From Micromonospora avicenniae (GTDB lineage: Bacteria > Actinomycetota > Actinomycetes > Mycobacteriales > Micromonosporaceae), in assembly GCF_900156065.1 (NCBI RefSeq), contig NZ_FTNF01000007.1, positions 1 to 64,000 on the forward strand: a DNA stretch of 64,000 nucleotides, in the 5' to 3' direction. The first letter of the stretch is position 1, and each line of letters opens with the position of its first letter. The translations under genes were made by a program, and so were the position numbers. Of this stretch, positions 24,017 to 32,958 are shown in pieces. The notes under the pieces are model-generated. The model had not been told where the DNA came from and did no database searches. It worked only from the letters and a program-made list of their open reading frames with translations.

Positions 24017-24445
24017 ATGTCGCATGGTGAGGAGTTGCTCCGGTCGAAGGGTCTGCGGGTCACCCGGCCTCGTCTCGCCGTGCTCGCCGTACTCTCCGGC
24101 GGCGGTCACCTCGAGGTCGACGAGATCACCCGCCGGGTGCGGGACCGCCTCGACTCGGTCTCGACCCAGGCCGTGTACGACGTCCTGGGCGCTCTCACCC
24201 GGGCCGGCCTGTCCCGCCGCATCGAGCCGGCCGGCAGCCCCGCCCGCTACGAGGCGCGGGTCGGCGACAACCACCACCACGTGGTCTGTCGGGGCTGCGG
24301 CGTGATCGCCGACATCGACTGTGCGGTCGGCGCCGCTCCCTGCCTCGACCCGAACCCCACCCACGGCTTCGAGGTCGACGAAGCGGAAGTGACCTTCTGG
24401 GGGCTTTGCCCGGCCTGCCAGGCCCGCCGAAGCGCTGAGGAGTGA
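24017..24445 (+). CDS. Fur-family transcriptional regulator
   Basis: 142 residues. Winged helix start LLRSKGLRVTRPRLAVLAVL, recognition region STQAVYDVLGALTRAGLSRR, then the metal-binding half with DNHHHVVCRGCGVIADIDC (HHH and CxxC) and CPAC near the end, a full structural zinc site. The closest class is the peroxide-sensing FurA/CatR type, usually beside a catalase; here no catalase follows, and the next gene is a DUF2236 oxygenase-like protein 33 bases on, which may be its target. Confidence 0.92.
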   Translation: MSHGEELLRSKGLRVTRPRLAVLAVLSGGGHLEVDEITRRVRDRLDSVSTQAVYDVLGALTRAGLSRRIEPAGSPARYEARVGDNHHHVVCRGCGVIADIDCAVGAAPCLDPNPTHGFEVDEAEVTFWGLCPACQARRSAEE

Positions 24446-24478
24446 CGTATCGCTGCCCCTGCGTGGCACGCTTGGTCG

Positions 24479-25342
24479 GTGGACTCCGACGACCTCGGCC
24501 TGTTCGGTCCCGGATCGGTCACCTGGAAGGTGCACGCGGAGCCGGTCCTGCTCGTCGCCGGTCTCCGCTCGCTCTACCTCCAGGCGCTGCACCCGAGGGC
24601 GATGGCCGGAGTGGCGCAGAACAGCGACTACCGCGCCGACGCGTGGGGCCGCCTGGTACGCACCGCCACCTACGTCGCGACCACCGTTTACGGCACGACG
24701 GCTGAGGCCGAGGCCGCGGGCAGCCGGTTGCGCCGGCTGCACGAGCGGTTGCACGCCATCGACCCGATCACCGGCGAGCGCTTCCGGATCGACGAGCCGG
24801 ACCTGTTGCGATGGGTGCACGTGGCCGAGGTGGAGTCGTTCCTCGACACCGCGCGTCGGGCTGGGGTGCCGCTGACACCCGCCGAGGTCGACGGCTACTA
24901 CACCGAGCAGCGCCGGGCGGCCGCGCTGGTCGGTCTGGACCCGGCCACCGTCCCCGGCACCGCCGAGGAGGTCGCCGGCTACTACCGCGCCGTCCGGCCG
25001 GAGCTTCGGATGACCCGGGAGGCCGCCGAAACCGCCCTCTTCCTCACCGCGCCGCCGGTGCCGTGGAAGCTGAGCCTGCCGATCCGGCTGGGGCTGACCC
25101 TCGGACCGCCGAGGTGGGCGTACCTCGGCGTCGCCGGCACCGCGCTCGCCCTGCTGCCGGCCTGGGCCCGCCGGATGTACGGCGGTCTGGGGCTGCCCAC
25201 CACCGCCCTGTCCGCGGACGCGACCGTCCGGGGGCTCCGCCTCGCGCTCGCCGCGCTGCCGCAACGCTGGCGGGAGGGCCCGCTGCAACAGGCGGCCAGG
25301 GAACGGGCGGCTCGTTCGGTCGGCACGTCACCGGCGCCCTGA
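24479..25342 (+). CDS. DUF2236 (MpaB-like) oxygenase family protein
   Basis: 287 residues from GTG. GPGSVTWKVHAEPVLLVAGL, YLQALHPRAMAGVAQNSDYR, DPDLLRWVHVAEVESFLD-type sequence (here DEPDLLRWVHVAEVESFLDT), and PWKLSLPIRLGLTLGPPRWA with a C-terminal hydrophobic stretch are the DUF2236 hallmarks. The family, named after MpaB and latex-clearing protein Lcp, uses a b-type haem bound by conserved His/Arg. Substrate unknown. Lies 33 bases after the Fur gene on the same strand. Confidence 0.85.
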   Translation: MDSDDLGLFGPGSVTWKVHAEPVLLVAGLRSLYLQALHPRAMAGVAQNSDYRADAWGRLVRTATYVATTVYGTTAEAEAAGSRLRRLHERLHAIDPITGERFRIDEPDLLRWVHVAEVESFLDTARRAGVPLTPAEVDGYYTEQRRAAALVGLDPATVPGTAEEVAGYYRAVRPELRMTREAAETALFLTAPPVPWKLSLPIRLGLTLGPPRWAYLGVAGTALALLPAWARRMYGGLGLPTTALSADATVRGLRLALAALPQRWREGPLQQAARERAARSVGTSPAP

Positions 25343-25410
25343 CCGGTCACCCACCCCGCCGGCCGGGCACGAGGAATCGAACCGCGAGCGGAACCGTAAC
25401 CACTCGCGCG

Positions 25411-26349
25411 TCACTCCTGTGCGGGCGCACCCTCGGCCGGGCGCTCGACCGCCGCCCAGGGGTCCTTGCCCGGCGTCTGGCTGCCGGCCGGGCAGCTGCG
25501 CCGGTAGTCGCACCAACCGCATCGGGGGCTCGGGTCCGCGGGGAAGGCCTCGTCCGGATCCGCACCGCCGGCCACCGCCTTCTCGGCGGCCATGATGTCC
25601 CGGGCGGTCTCTTCCGCCCGGCTCAGCTGCCGAGCCAGCGACTCGACTGTGTGATCGTGCCCGGCGACCGTGCCGGTCGGCAGGTGGTGCAGCTCGACCC
25701 GGCGGCACGGCCGGCGGAACGTCCGCTCGGCCGCGTACGCGTAGAGCGCCAACGCCTGCGAGCCCCGGGCGTCGTCGGCGTCGAGCCCGGTGCGGCCGGT
25801 CTTGTAGTCGACGATGACCAGCTCGGGGCCGTCGGGGCCGGGGCGGGAGTCGATCCGGTCGGCCCGGCCGTTGAAGGCCAGCACCGCCGTCTTGACCGCC
25901 ACCACCCGCTCGACGCCGAGCGGATCGACATCCGGCTCCAGCGTCTCGACGTACGCCTCCAGCCAGCTCAGCGCCCGCCGGTAGGCGGCCCTTTCCTGCT
26001 CCTCGTCGCGGTAGCCCTCGCGCACCCAGGTGCCCCGCAACAGCCCGGCCAGCGCCTCCGGACGGCGCCGCTCCGGTGCCAGCGCGTACCAGTTGCGCAG
26101 CGCGGTGTGCACGCTCGCGCCGAGGGAGTTGTGGGCCCACGGAGGCCCCTTCGGCGGGGCGGGACGGTCGACGTAGGCGTAGCGGTAGCGGCGTGGGCAA
26201 TCGGCATAGGCGCCCAGCTTGCTCGGCGTGCAGACGAACAGCCGCTCGGGCATTCCCTCGAAACCGAGCTGCTCGGCCTGCTCCGCTCGGGGGCGGGGCG
26301 CGCGGCCACCGGTGGAGGACGGTCGGCCTGCTGAAGAGGGTCGTCGCAC
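25411..26349 (-). CDS. RecB/Cas4-like PD-(D/E)XK nuclease with Fe-S motif
   Basis: 312 residues. SKLGAYADCPRRYRYAYVDR at the start, HTALRNWYALAPERRRPEAL, the catalytic region FNGRADRIDSRPG and ELVIVDYKTGRTG (Asp...Asp-x-Lys), and at the end PSPRCGWCDYRRSCPAG. The first Cys plus the three C-terminal Cys match the 4Fe-4S cluster of Cas4/AddB-type exonucleases. A long Arg/Pro N-terminus precedes LFVCTPSKLG. No cas genes are nearby; stand-alone members of this actinobacterial family are thought to act in DNA repair. Confidence 0.9.
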   Translation of the reverse strand: MRRPSSAGRPSSTGGRAPRPRAEQAEQLGFEGMPERLFVCTPSKLGAYADCPRRYRYAYVDRPAPPKGPPWAHNSLGASVHTALRNWYALAPERRRPEALAGLLRGTWVREGYRDEEQERAAYRRALSWLEAYVETLEPDVDPLGVERVVAVKTAVLAFNGRADRIDSRPGPDGPELVIVDYKTGRTGLDADDARGSQALALYAYAAERTFRRPCRRVELHHLPTGTVAGHDHTVESLARQLSRAEETARDIMAAEKAVAGGADPDEAFPADPSPRCGWCDYRRSCPAGSQTPGKDPWAAVERPAEGAPAQE

Positions 26350-26392
26350 ACCCGAGATCCTGCCATCGGCGTACGACAGCGCGGCGGCCCGC

Positions 26393-27007
26393 TCAGACCG
26401 TGTGCGCGAAGTGCCGCACGAACGCGGCGACCGCGTCGGCGATGAGCTGCACCGCGATGGCGGCCAGCAGCAGGCCCGCGATCCGGGTCAGGACCTCGAT
26501 CCCGCCCGGCCGGAGGATCTTGACGATCACCCCGGAGAAGCGGAGGACGATCCAGACCGCGATCATCACGGAGATGATGCCCGCCGCGATGGCGGTGTAG
26601 TCGGCCAGGCCCTCCGCCTGCTGGACGAAGAGCATGGTCGCCACGATCGCGCCGGGACCGGCGAGCAGCGGCGTACCGAGTGGCACCAGGGCGACGTTCG
26701 AGGTGGACTGACCGCTCGGCTCGTCGCCCTTGCCCGTCAGCAGCTCCAGCGCGACCAGCACCAGCAGCAGCCCGCCGGCCGCCTGGAGCGCCGGCAGGTC
26801 GACGTGCAGGTAGTCGAGGAGCGTCTGTCCGGCCACGGCGAAGACCACGATCACACCGAGTGCCAACGCGACCGCCTGCCAGGCCGCCCGGTTCCGGTCC
26901 CGGGCCGGAAGCGGACCGGTCAGCGCGACGAAGATCGGCATCATGCCCGGTGGGTCGGTGATCACCAGCAAGGTCACGAAGACCTCACCGAGAAGCTTCA
27001 GATCCAC
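26393..27007 (-). CDS. MarC-family membrane protein
   Basis: 204 residues with six predicted helices. DLKLLGEVFVTLLVITDPPG, the conserved MMPIFVALTG, then NVALVPLGTPLLAGPGAIVA, which is the second repeat signature of the MarC family. Once linked to multiple antibiotic resistance, the family's real function is unknown. It is 43 bases from the nuclease gene and ~40 from the PHP gene, all minus strand. Confidence 0.92.
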   Translation of the reverse strand: MDLKLLGEVFVTLLVITDPPGMMPIFVALTGPLPARDRNRAAWQAVALALGVIVVFAVAGQTLLDYLHVDLPALQAAGGLLLVLVALELLTGKGDEPSGQSTSNVALVPLGTPLLAGPGAIVATMLFVQQAEGLADYTAIAAGIISVMIAVWIVLRFSGVIVKILRPGGIEVLTRIAGLLLAAIAVQLIADAVAAFVRHFAHTV

Positions 27008-27047
27008 CTGATCAAGGTAGCCGCGCTGCTACGGGCCGAAACGCGGA

Positions 27048-27920
27048 TCAGCCGGAAGCGATCCCGGTCACTCCGCTGGCCTCCGCGACAAGCCGCTCGT
27101 ACACGTCCGGGGCGGTGGTGAACGCACCGAGCCGGACCGTCTTGTGCGTGCCGTGGAAGTCGGAAGATCCGGTGACCAGCAGCCCGAGCTCGGCGGCGAG
27201 GGCGCGGACGTGCGCCCGTTCCTGCGCTGAGTGGTCCTCGTGGTCGACCTCCAACCCGGCGAGGCCGGCGGCGGCCAGCTGGGCGATCAGCTCGTCCGGC
27301 ACCACCCGGCCCCGGCGGCTGGCGCGTGGGTGGGCGAAGACCGGCACACCACCGGCCGCCCGGACCAGTCGGACGGCGTGGAAGACCTCGATGTCCTCCT
27401 TGGGCAGCCGGTAGCGCTCGCCCAGCCAGTCCGGCCCGAACGCCTCACTGGTGGTGCCCACCAGACCGGCCCGGATCAGGGCCTGGGCGATGTGCGGGCG
27501 GCCGACGGTGCCGCCGGCCGCGGCGGTCAGGATCTCCGCCCAGTCGACGTCGATCCCGTCGGCCCGCAGCAGGTCCACGATGCGCTCGCCGCGTGCCTCC
27601 CGCGCGGCGCGTACCCGGGCCAGCTCGGCGACCAACTCCGGATGATCCGGATCGAAGAGGTACGCGAGCAGGTGCAGCGGCACCGGCGGGTCCGCGCCGA
27701 ACCAACGGCAGGAGAGTTCGGCGCCGCGTACCAGACTCAGCCCGGCCGGCAGCGCGGCCAGCGCCGGTGCCCAGCCGGCGGTGGTGTCGTGGTCGGTGAT
27801 GGCCACCACGTCGAGCCCGGCGTCCGCGGCGGCCCGTACCAGCTCAGCAGGGCTCAACGTGCCGTCGCTGGCCGTCGAGTGAGCGTGCAGGTCTATCCGG
27901 CGGCCGCTGTCGGAGATCAT
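27048..27920 (-). CDS. PHP-domain phosphoesterase (RNase AM / nucleoside bisphosphatase-like)
   Basis: 290 residues. Metal ligands appear in order: RIDLHAHSTASDGTLSPAEL, DVVAITDHDTTAGW, LVRGAELSC, then TVGRPHIAQALIRAG, VPVFAHPRASRRGR and LVTGSSDFHGTHK. This is the YciV/Cpol family, whose E. coli member trims 5' ends of rRNA and hydrolyses 3',5'-nucleotides such as pAp. Length typical. Confidence 0.92.
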   Translation of the reverse strand: MISDSGRRIDLHAHSTASDGTLSPAELVRAAADAGLDVVAITDHDTTAGWAPALAALPAGLSLVRGAELSCRWFGADPPVPLHLLAYLFDPDHPELVAELARVRAAREARGERIVDLLRADGIDVDWAEILTAAAGGTVGRPHIAQALIRAGLVGTTSEAFGPDWLGERYRLPKEDIEVFHAVRLVRAAGGVPVFAHPRASRRGRVVPDELIAQLAAAGLAGLEVDHEDHSAQERAHVRALAAELGLLVTGSSDFHGTHKTVRLGAFTTAPDVYERLVAEASGVTGIASG

Positions 27921-27992
27921 CGCCCGACGCTACCGTCCCGCCCGGCCGGCAGGGCCGCCGGCGCGGCTCCGCGCAGACACCGGCACGGCACG

Positions 27993-29300
27993 TCACGTAC
28001 CTCCGACGGAGCCGGTGACCACCACTGGGCGGTTCGCGGCATCCACTCCCGGCACGGCAGCGGGGACACCGGCCGAGCCGGCCTGCACCCGCTCCGCCGT
28101 GAGCCGCACCAACCTGCCCGAGTCGTCGATGTAGGCCGCCTCGTCGACCCGGTTCCAGGCCACCGCGCCGGTCAGCGGCGGCCCGGCGGGCAGGGCCGTC
28201 AGGGGCCCGTCCGACCCGGACGGACGGGCGACGCCCATCTGGGCCAAGTCGACCAGCAGGGCGTTGGCCTTCCCGTTGGCCCTCCCGTTCACCAGCAGCC
28301 ACCGTCCGTCCGGGGAGACGGCGCCGAGCCCGTCCCGGCTGAACGTCGGATCGCACGCCGTGCGGAGCGGGGCCAGCGATCGGGACGGGTCGAGCAGGGC
28401 CAGGCAGGGAAGGCCGGAGACCTTGTCGAGGACCTGGCCGACGAGCCGGCCGTCGGGCAGGGCACCGTAGACGTTCAGCGTGCTCCGGTCGGATCCGGCC
28501 TTGAGCGGTGCCGTGGCCGGGCTCCAGAGCGCGTGCCCGGGGTGGGCCGGGTCGAGCCGCACCAGGACGGAGTCCCCGACGAAACCCACAGGTGCGGCGC
28601 CGGCGGGCGCGGGTGTGCGTACCGGCGCGATGAGCTCGCTGCGGACCAGGCCGGCGGTCGCGATCTCGTCGCCGTCCCGCCAGGCGACCTGCCGGCCGTT
28701 CCCGGCGACCGTGATCACTTCCGCGCCGTCCAGCAGCACCCTCGGCGTGCCGTCACGCGAGACGGCCCAGAGCGTCCGACCGGCCGGGGAGGGGGCACCG
28801 ATCACCAACCATCCGGCGTTCTCCGGCAACCACTGGGCCCGCTCCGCCGGACCGACTCCGGCGAGCGCCACCCGCGCGCCGCCGGCGCTGAGGATCGCGC
28901 CACCGACGAGCACGTCGGCCTTCGCGGCGGGGTCGGCCGGTCGCCCGTCGACGGTCCCGGCGTCCGAGGGCAGTGGCTCGGGCCGGGCCTGGTTGGACGG
29001 ATCACCGAGCACGACCGTGGGGGGCTGGGCCGGCCGCCGGGTCACGTCGCCGAGCTGAACGACCCCGGCGCTGACCACCACGGTCGCCACGGCGGCCATG
29101 GCCAGTCCGGTCATCGTCCGCTTCCGCTGCGTCCGCCGGGCACGGCGGATCGCCGCCCCGGCCGGATCCGCCGCGGCCGGCCGGGGTGCGGCGACCTGCT
29201 GGGCGAGGCTCTCCCGGACCGCCCGCTCCAGCTCGTCCTGCGTCACGTGGAATGGACGCGCCGGAGGGCCGCTCCGGTTGTCACGGACGACCGGGTTCAC
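27993..29300 (-). CDS. membrane-anchored protein coupled to SigE-type sigma factor, possible anti-sigma/beta-propeller
   Basis: 435 residues, GTG overlapping the sigma factor stop by four bases. About 60 cytosolic residues begin VTQDELERAVRESLAQQVAA, one helix (TMTGLAMAAVATVVVSAGVV) follows, and the ~330-residue external part has WD/TolB-like repeats of the type RTLWAVSRDGTPRVLLDGAE and AVSPDGRWLLVNGR. In Micromonosporaceae SigE-family sigma genes are often followed by such proteins; an anti-sigma role is inferred from coupling and topology, as no ZAS zinc motif is visible. Confidence 0.78.
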   Translation of the reverse strand: MNPVVRDNRSGPPARPFHVTQDELERAVRESLAQQVAAPRPAAADPAGAAIRRARRTQRKRTMTGLAMAAVATVVVSAGVVQLGDVTRRPAQPPTVVLGDPSNQARPEPLPSDAGTVDGRPADPAAKADVLVGGAILSAGGARVALAGVGPAERAQWLPENAGWLVIGAPSPAGRTLWAVSRDGTPRVLLDGAEVITVAGNGRQVAWRDGDEIATAGLVRSELIAPVRTPAPAGAAPVGFVGDSVLVRLDPAHPGHALWSPATAPLKAGSDRSTLNVYGALPDGRLVGQVLDKVSGLPCLALLDPSRSLAPLRTACDPTFSRDGLGAVSPDGRWLLVNGRANGKANALLVDLAQMGVARPSGSDGPLTALPAGPPLTGAVAWNRVDEAAYIDDSGRLVRLTAERVQAGSAGVPAAVPGVDAANRPVVVTGSVGGT

Positions 29301-30133
29301 CCCTGCTCCCCGGCGACAGCCGGCGCCGGAACGCCGGAGAGAAGGGCCACGACGGGTTCCGAGTTCGCGTCGTCGCGTCGCGTGGGGCGTTGTCGCGGCT
29401 TGCCGGCCGGCTGGTCGCCGCCCTCGGACGGAGGCGCGATCTCTCCTGGCCCCGGCGACGCGGCGACGCTCGCCGACGGGGCCCCGACGGACGCAGTGCC
29501 GGCGGACGCCTCCACCGAGCCGGCCGCGGTCACGATCGGCCCGGTCTGCCGCTCAAGCCGGGTCTGCGTGATCCGCGACCGGGGCACGCGGCCCGGCCGG
29601 GCGGGCTCGGCGGCCTGCTCCGGCGGCAGCTCGAGCGCGACCTCGGCACCCATCCGTTGACGCAGCGTGGCCAGGGCGCGTGAGGTCTGGCTCTTGACCG
29701 TTCCCGTCGAGATGCCGAGCAGGGCGGCGGTCTGCGCCTCGGACATGTCCTCGTAGAACCGCAGCACCAGGACCGCGCGCTGCCGGGTGGGCAGGGCACG
29801 CAGGTGCCGCCAGAGCAGGTCCCGGTCCAACTGTCGCTCGATCTCGTCGGTACCGGCCCGCTCCGGGAGCACGTCGGTGGGGCGTTCACCGTGCCAGCGC
29901 CGCCGCCACCAACTGGTCGACGTGTTGACGAGGACGCGCCGGGCGTACGGCTCGACCGCCTCGATCCCGCCGAGCCGCCGCCACGCGAGGTAGGTCTTCG
30001 TCAGCGCGGTCTGGAGCAGGTCCTCGGCGGTGGCCCAGTCGCCGGCGAGCAGGTAGGCGGTGCGCAGCAGAGCGGCGGAGCGAGCCGCGACGAAGTCGCG
30101 GAACTCCTCCTCCGACTGATCTCTGCCGGCCAC
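29297..30133 (-). CDS. SigE-family ECF sigma factor with long C-terminal tail
   Basis: GTG at 30133 has AGGAGG six bases upstream, which decides the start although the frame is open to 30214. Region 2: EFRDFVAARSAALLRTAYLL and WATAEDLLQTALTKTYLAWR. Region 4: LRALPTRQRAVLVLRFYEDM with SEAQTAALLGISTGTVKSQT helix-turn-helix. These are SigE (actinobacterial, ~170 aa) hallmarks. Here a ~105-residue Pro/Ala/Ser-rich tail follows residue ~175, unusual for the family. It couples to the downstream membrane protein. Confidence 0.92.
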   Translation of the reverse strand: MAGRDQSEEEFRDFVAARSAALLRTAYLLAGDWATAEDLLQTALTKTYLAWRRLGGIEAVEPYARRVLVNTSTSWWRRRWHGERPTDVLPERAGTDEIERQLDRDLLWRHLRALPTRQRAVLVLRFYEDMSEAQTAALLGISTGTVKSQTSRALATLRQRMGAEVALELPPEQAAEPARPGRVPRSRITQTRLERQTGPIVTAAGSVEASAGTASVGAPSASVAASPGPGEIAPPSEGGDQPAGKPRQRPTRRDDANSEPVVALLSGVPAPAVAGEQG

Positions 30134-30235
30134 TGAACACCTCCTGAGAGCCCGAACCAACCAGGCTGCCATGGGTGGTCGGCCCGGGTCGAGATCCACA
30201 GGTGTGCAGTTCATCCCACCTTTCGGGGGAGCCCG

Positions 30236-31111
30236 TCAGGCGCCGTCGTCGGCCTTGGCCTCGTCCGCCTCCTTGCCCAGCCGGGCCTCGACCGCCTGCG
30301 GCTCGTACATCTCTTCGACCACACGTAGGTAGAGCTCGTTGGGGTTGGGCAGATTCTTGATCTCCCGGAGCGCCTGTTCCTGACCGGCGGACTCCAGCAC
30401 GAAGGTGCCGTAGTTGAGCGCCCGGCCGGTCGGGGTCTGCTCGTACTTCATGTCGGTGACCCGTACCAGCGGCATCATGGCGACCCGCCGGGTGATGATC
30501 CCGTTGACCACCATCACGCGCTTGTTCGTGAGGATGAAACGGTCATACCACCAGTCGGCGACCCGCCAGGCCACCCAGCCCATCACGGCGAACCAGAGCA
30601 GTACCGCGACGGTGGTGAGCGCGCCGACGTTCTGCCCAGCGAGGAAGCCGGAGAGGTAGCCGAGCACGAACGTGGCCGCGATGCCGACGAGGATCGGCGT
30701 GGCGAGGTGGATCCAGTGCCGCTTCCACTCGCCCCGGTAACGCTCGGTCGGGAAGAGGTAGCGGGCGACCAGCGAGCTGGGCTCGTCCTCCAACGGCAGC
30801 ACCCGCCGGGGGGTGTTGCCGGCCGCGTCGGCACGCAGCCCGGCCAACTCGTCCTCCGAGATCGGCGGAGGTTGGTAGCCACCCTCCGGATCGCGGATCC
30901 AGGCCCGGCCGGACCGGCCTTCGCCCGCGTAGCCGGGGCCGTCGCCGTAGCCGGCGTCGTCGGAGAACGATGGACCATCCGAGAGACCGGCGCCCGAGCC
31001 GTAGCCGGGGCCCTCTTCCGGAGGGACCCGGGGGATCGGTTCCGTGTCGCGTTCCCGACGCTCCCGATCGGGATCGTCCGGGTCGAAGGGCGGACCGGGG
31101 GGGCTACCCAT
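30236..31111 (-). CDS. bacterial PH-domain (bPH2) membrane protein
   Basis: 291 residues. The first ~110 are disordered (Gly/Tyr/Asp/Pro-rich). Two helices follow (ATPILVGIAATFVLGYLSGF and LTTVAVLLWFAVMGWVAWRV), then the bPH2/YdbS-like strand set DRFILTNKRVMVVNGIITRR and VAMMPLVRVTDMKYEQTPTG through LNYGTFVLESAGQEQALREI. Membrane-bound; function unknown. The 52-aa membrane gene starts upstream and ends six bases before it, so the two are probably co-transcribed. Confidence 0.88.
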   Translation of the reverse strand: MGSPPGPPFDPDDPDRERRERDTEPIPRVPPEEGPGYGSGAGLSDGPSFSDDAGYGDGPGYAGEGRSGRAWIRDPEGGYQPPPISEDELAGLRADAAGNTPRRVLPLEDEPSSLVARYLFPTERYRGEWKRHWIHLATPILVGIAATFVLGYLSGFLAGQNVGALTTVAVLLWFAVMGWVAWRVADWWYDRFILTNKRVMVVNGIITRRVAMMPLVRVTDMKYEQTPTGRALNYGTFVLESAGQEQALREIKNLPNPNELYLRVVEEMYEPQAVEARLGKEADEAKADDGA

Positions 31112-31117
31112 CGGCGA

Positions 31118-31276
31118 TCAGGCCACCAGGCTGGTGAAGAAATCGCCGAAGCCCTGGGCGATGTCCATGATCCCGCCGCCAAGCGACTTGAACACGTCCG
31201 CCGCGGAGTTCGGCCGGTAGGCGACAAAGAAGATCAAGAATGCGATACCGGCCCAGGTGAGGACCTTCTTGACCAT
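31118..31276 (-). CDS. small membrane protein, 52 aa
   Basis: ATG with GAGAGGA upstream; reads MVKKVLTWAGIAFLIFFVAY then RPNSAADVFKSLGGGIMDIA and QGFGDFFTSLVA. One N-terminal helix and an amphipathic tail, all in normal codon usage. Six bases separate its stop from the bPH2 start, so the two are probably one operon. I recall homologues of this short protein beside bPH2 genes in actinobacteria; function unknown. Confidence 0.8.
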   Translation of the reverse strand: MVKKVLTWAGIAFLIFFVAYRPNSAADVFKSLGGGIMDIAQGFGDFFTSLVA

Positions 31277-31393
31277 GGCGGGCCATCCTCTCGCGCGGCG
31301 CCGGGTCCCATTACCGCAGCGGCACCCAGAGTATCAGTGCGGTGTCGTACAGTGAATATCTGCGTCCGTTCTCCGTCATTCCGGGTCGGGTTG

Positions 31394-32092
31394 TCAAGCC
31401 TTCCCGTGCAGATATGGAGATGGAGCGCCGTACACGAGTTCGGGGGGAGTCCACTCAGTCAGGTCGTGCAGCACGACATCCTCCGCGAGCAGGTGCCCCG
31501 CGCTCGCCGGCCAGGCTATCGCATGAAGCCACAATCCCCGAGCCTCGCCGGCGTACGCGCTTCGATCCGCCGGCGAATTGACCAGCCACAGTGGAGTCGG
31601 ATGCCCGGCCACCTTGATCCGAGCCTGGCCGATGTGTCCCGGGTGCCCGGGCCCCGGTTCGCTGAGCGCCTCCGCCAGTTGCGGGCCCGGATCCGGTCCG
31701 ACCATGGCGGCGAAGCGGTTGCCCAGCCCCACCCCCGGCTCCTCGGCGATGAAGAGCAGGTCGGCCGGGCCACCGCCGAGCGGGGCGGGACCCGCACAGG
31801 CCACCACCGTCGCCCGCACGCCGGTCCGGTCGTCTCCCGCGTACGCGACGCCGGTCATCGTCCAGCCGGTCGGCAGCGGCCACGGGCACCACAGCGGCGT
31901 GGCCGACTCCCGGGGCGGATCGGCGTCGGCGACGATCCGCTCCACCACGCTGGCGACGATCTCGGCTCCAATGTGCTCGGGCACGTGCAGCGGCGACACC
32001 GGCCCGCAACCCGCGCACCGTGATTCGGCGTGCATGAGGTCGGGTGGCCGGACGGGCCCACCGCAACGTGGACAACTCACCGCGACGCTCAC
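31394..32092 (-). CDS. DUF6758-like conserved actinobacterial protein
   Basis: 232 residues from GTG with GGAAGG upstream. A zinc ribbon opens the protein (SCPRCGGPVRPPDLMHAESR followed by CAGCG), then TPLWCPWPLPTGWTMTGVAY, FIAEEPGVGLGNRFAAMVGP, and a C-terminal WLHAIAWPASAGHLLAEDVV. This is a widespread actinobacterial family of unknown function, sometimes misnamed phosphotransacetylase. Confidence 0.8.
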   Translation of the reverse strand: MSVAVSCPRCGGPVRPPDLMHAESRCAGCGPVSPLHVPEHIGAEIVASVVERIVADADPPRESATPLWCPWPLPTGWTMTGVAYAGDDRTGVRATVVACAGPAPLGGGPADLLFIAEEPGVGLGNRFAAMVGPDPGPQLAEALSEPGPGHPGHIGQARIKVAGHPTPLWLVNSPADRSAYAGEARGLWLHAIAWPASAGHLLAEDVVLHDLTEWTPPELVYGAPSPYLHGKA

Positions 32093-32279
32093 CTTCCTAC
32101 CGTCACCCCACGCGGCGGAGCCGTCAAGCCGAGCGGCCGTATCCGTCCCATCGCGACAAGGATCCCCGCGACACGCCGAGTCTTGTCATCCGTACGTGGG
32201 CGTGGCAGAGGTACGGCGGACGCGCCGATCAGGTCGCGCTCGCCGTGGCCCGGACGACAAGCCCTACCCGGCGGGCGTC

Positions 32280-32909
32280 TCAGTCCGGGGGCGGTCCGGC
32301 GTGCGTCCGGATCCAGGCGTGCATGGCGATTCCGCTCGCGACGCCGGCGTTGATCGATCGGGTCGAGCCGTACTGCGCGATCGAGAAGACCTGCGTGCAG
32401 GCGACGCGCGCCGGCTCGGAGAGGCCCGGCCCCTCCTGACCGAAGAGGAGCACGCAGCGCCGCGGCAGCGTGGCCGTCTCCAGCGGACGGGAGCCGGGCA
32501 GGTTGTCGATGCCGACGACCGCCAGTTCCAGCCCGGCCGCCCAGGCCACGAACTCCTCGATCGTCTCGTGGTGCCGGACGTGCTGGTAGCGGTCGGTGAC
32601 CATCGCACCGCGCCGGTTCCACCTCCGGCGCCCCACGATGTGCACCTCCGCGGCGAGGAACGCGTTGGCGTTGCGTACCACCGTGCCGATGTTGAAGTCG
32701 TGCTGCCAGTTCTCGATCGCCACGTGGAAGTCGTGCCGGCGCTCGTCCAGGTCCGCCACGATCGCCTCTCGGCGCCAGTAGCGGTAGCGGTCGACGACGT
32801 TGCGCCGGTCCCCCTCGGCGAGCAGCTCGGGGTCGTACCGAGGGTCCTCCGGCGGGTCACCCGTCCAGGGGCCCACACCGACGTCGAGCTGGTCACCGGT
32901 CACGATCAC
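32280..32909 (-). CDS. TrmH/SpoU-family RNA 2'-O-methyltransferase
   Basis: 209 residues. The SPOUT fold motifs are HVAIENWQHDFNIGTVVRNA (motif 1, Asn and Arg), RRCVLLFGQEGPGLSEPARV (motif 2) and FSIAQYGSTRSINAGVASGI (motif 3, knot). It has an N-terminal extension RDVVDRYRYWRREAIVADL-type region (NVVDRYRYWRREAIVADLDE). Target RNA, rRNA or tRNA, cannot be told. Confidence 0.9.
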   Translation of the reverse strand: MIVTGDQLDVGVGPWTGDPPEDPRYDPELLAEGDRRNVVDRYRYWRREAIVADLDERRHDFHVAIENWQHDFNIGTVVRNANAFLAAEVHIVGRRRWNRRGAMVTDRYQHVRHHETIEEFVAWAAGLELAVVGIDNLPGSRPLETATLPRRCVLLFGQEGPGLSEPARVACTQVFSIAQYGSTRSINAGVASGIAMHAWIRTHAGPPPD

Positions 32910-32958
32910 CAGAGGGTACGGCGATGCCGCGCCCCCACCCGGAGTCGGGGTGGGCGGT

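Noticed and set aside
25411..26349. Cas4 of a CRISPR system
   Set aside because: No other cas gene or repeat array; the family also has repair-type stand-alone members.
27231..29660. An 809-codon open frame antisense to PHP, the membrane protein and the sigma factor
   Set aside because: Crosses three real genes, low-complexity composition, no motif; a shadow frame.
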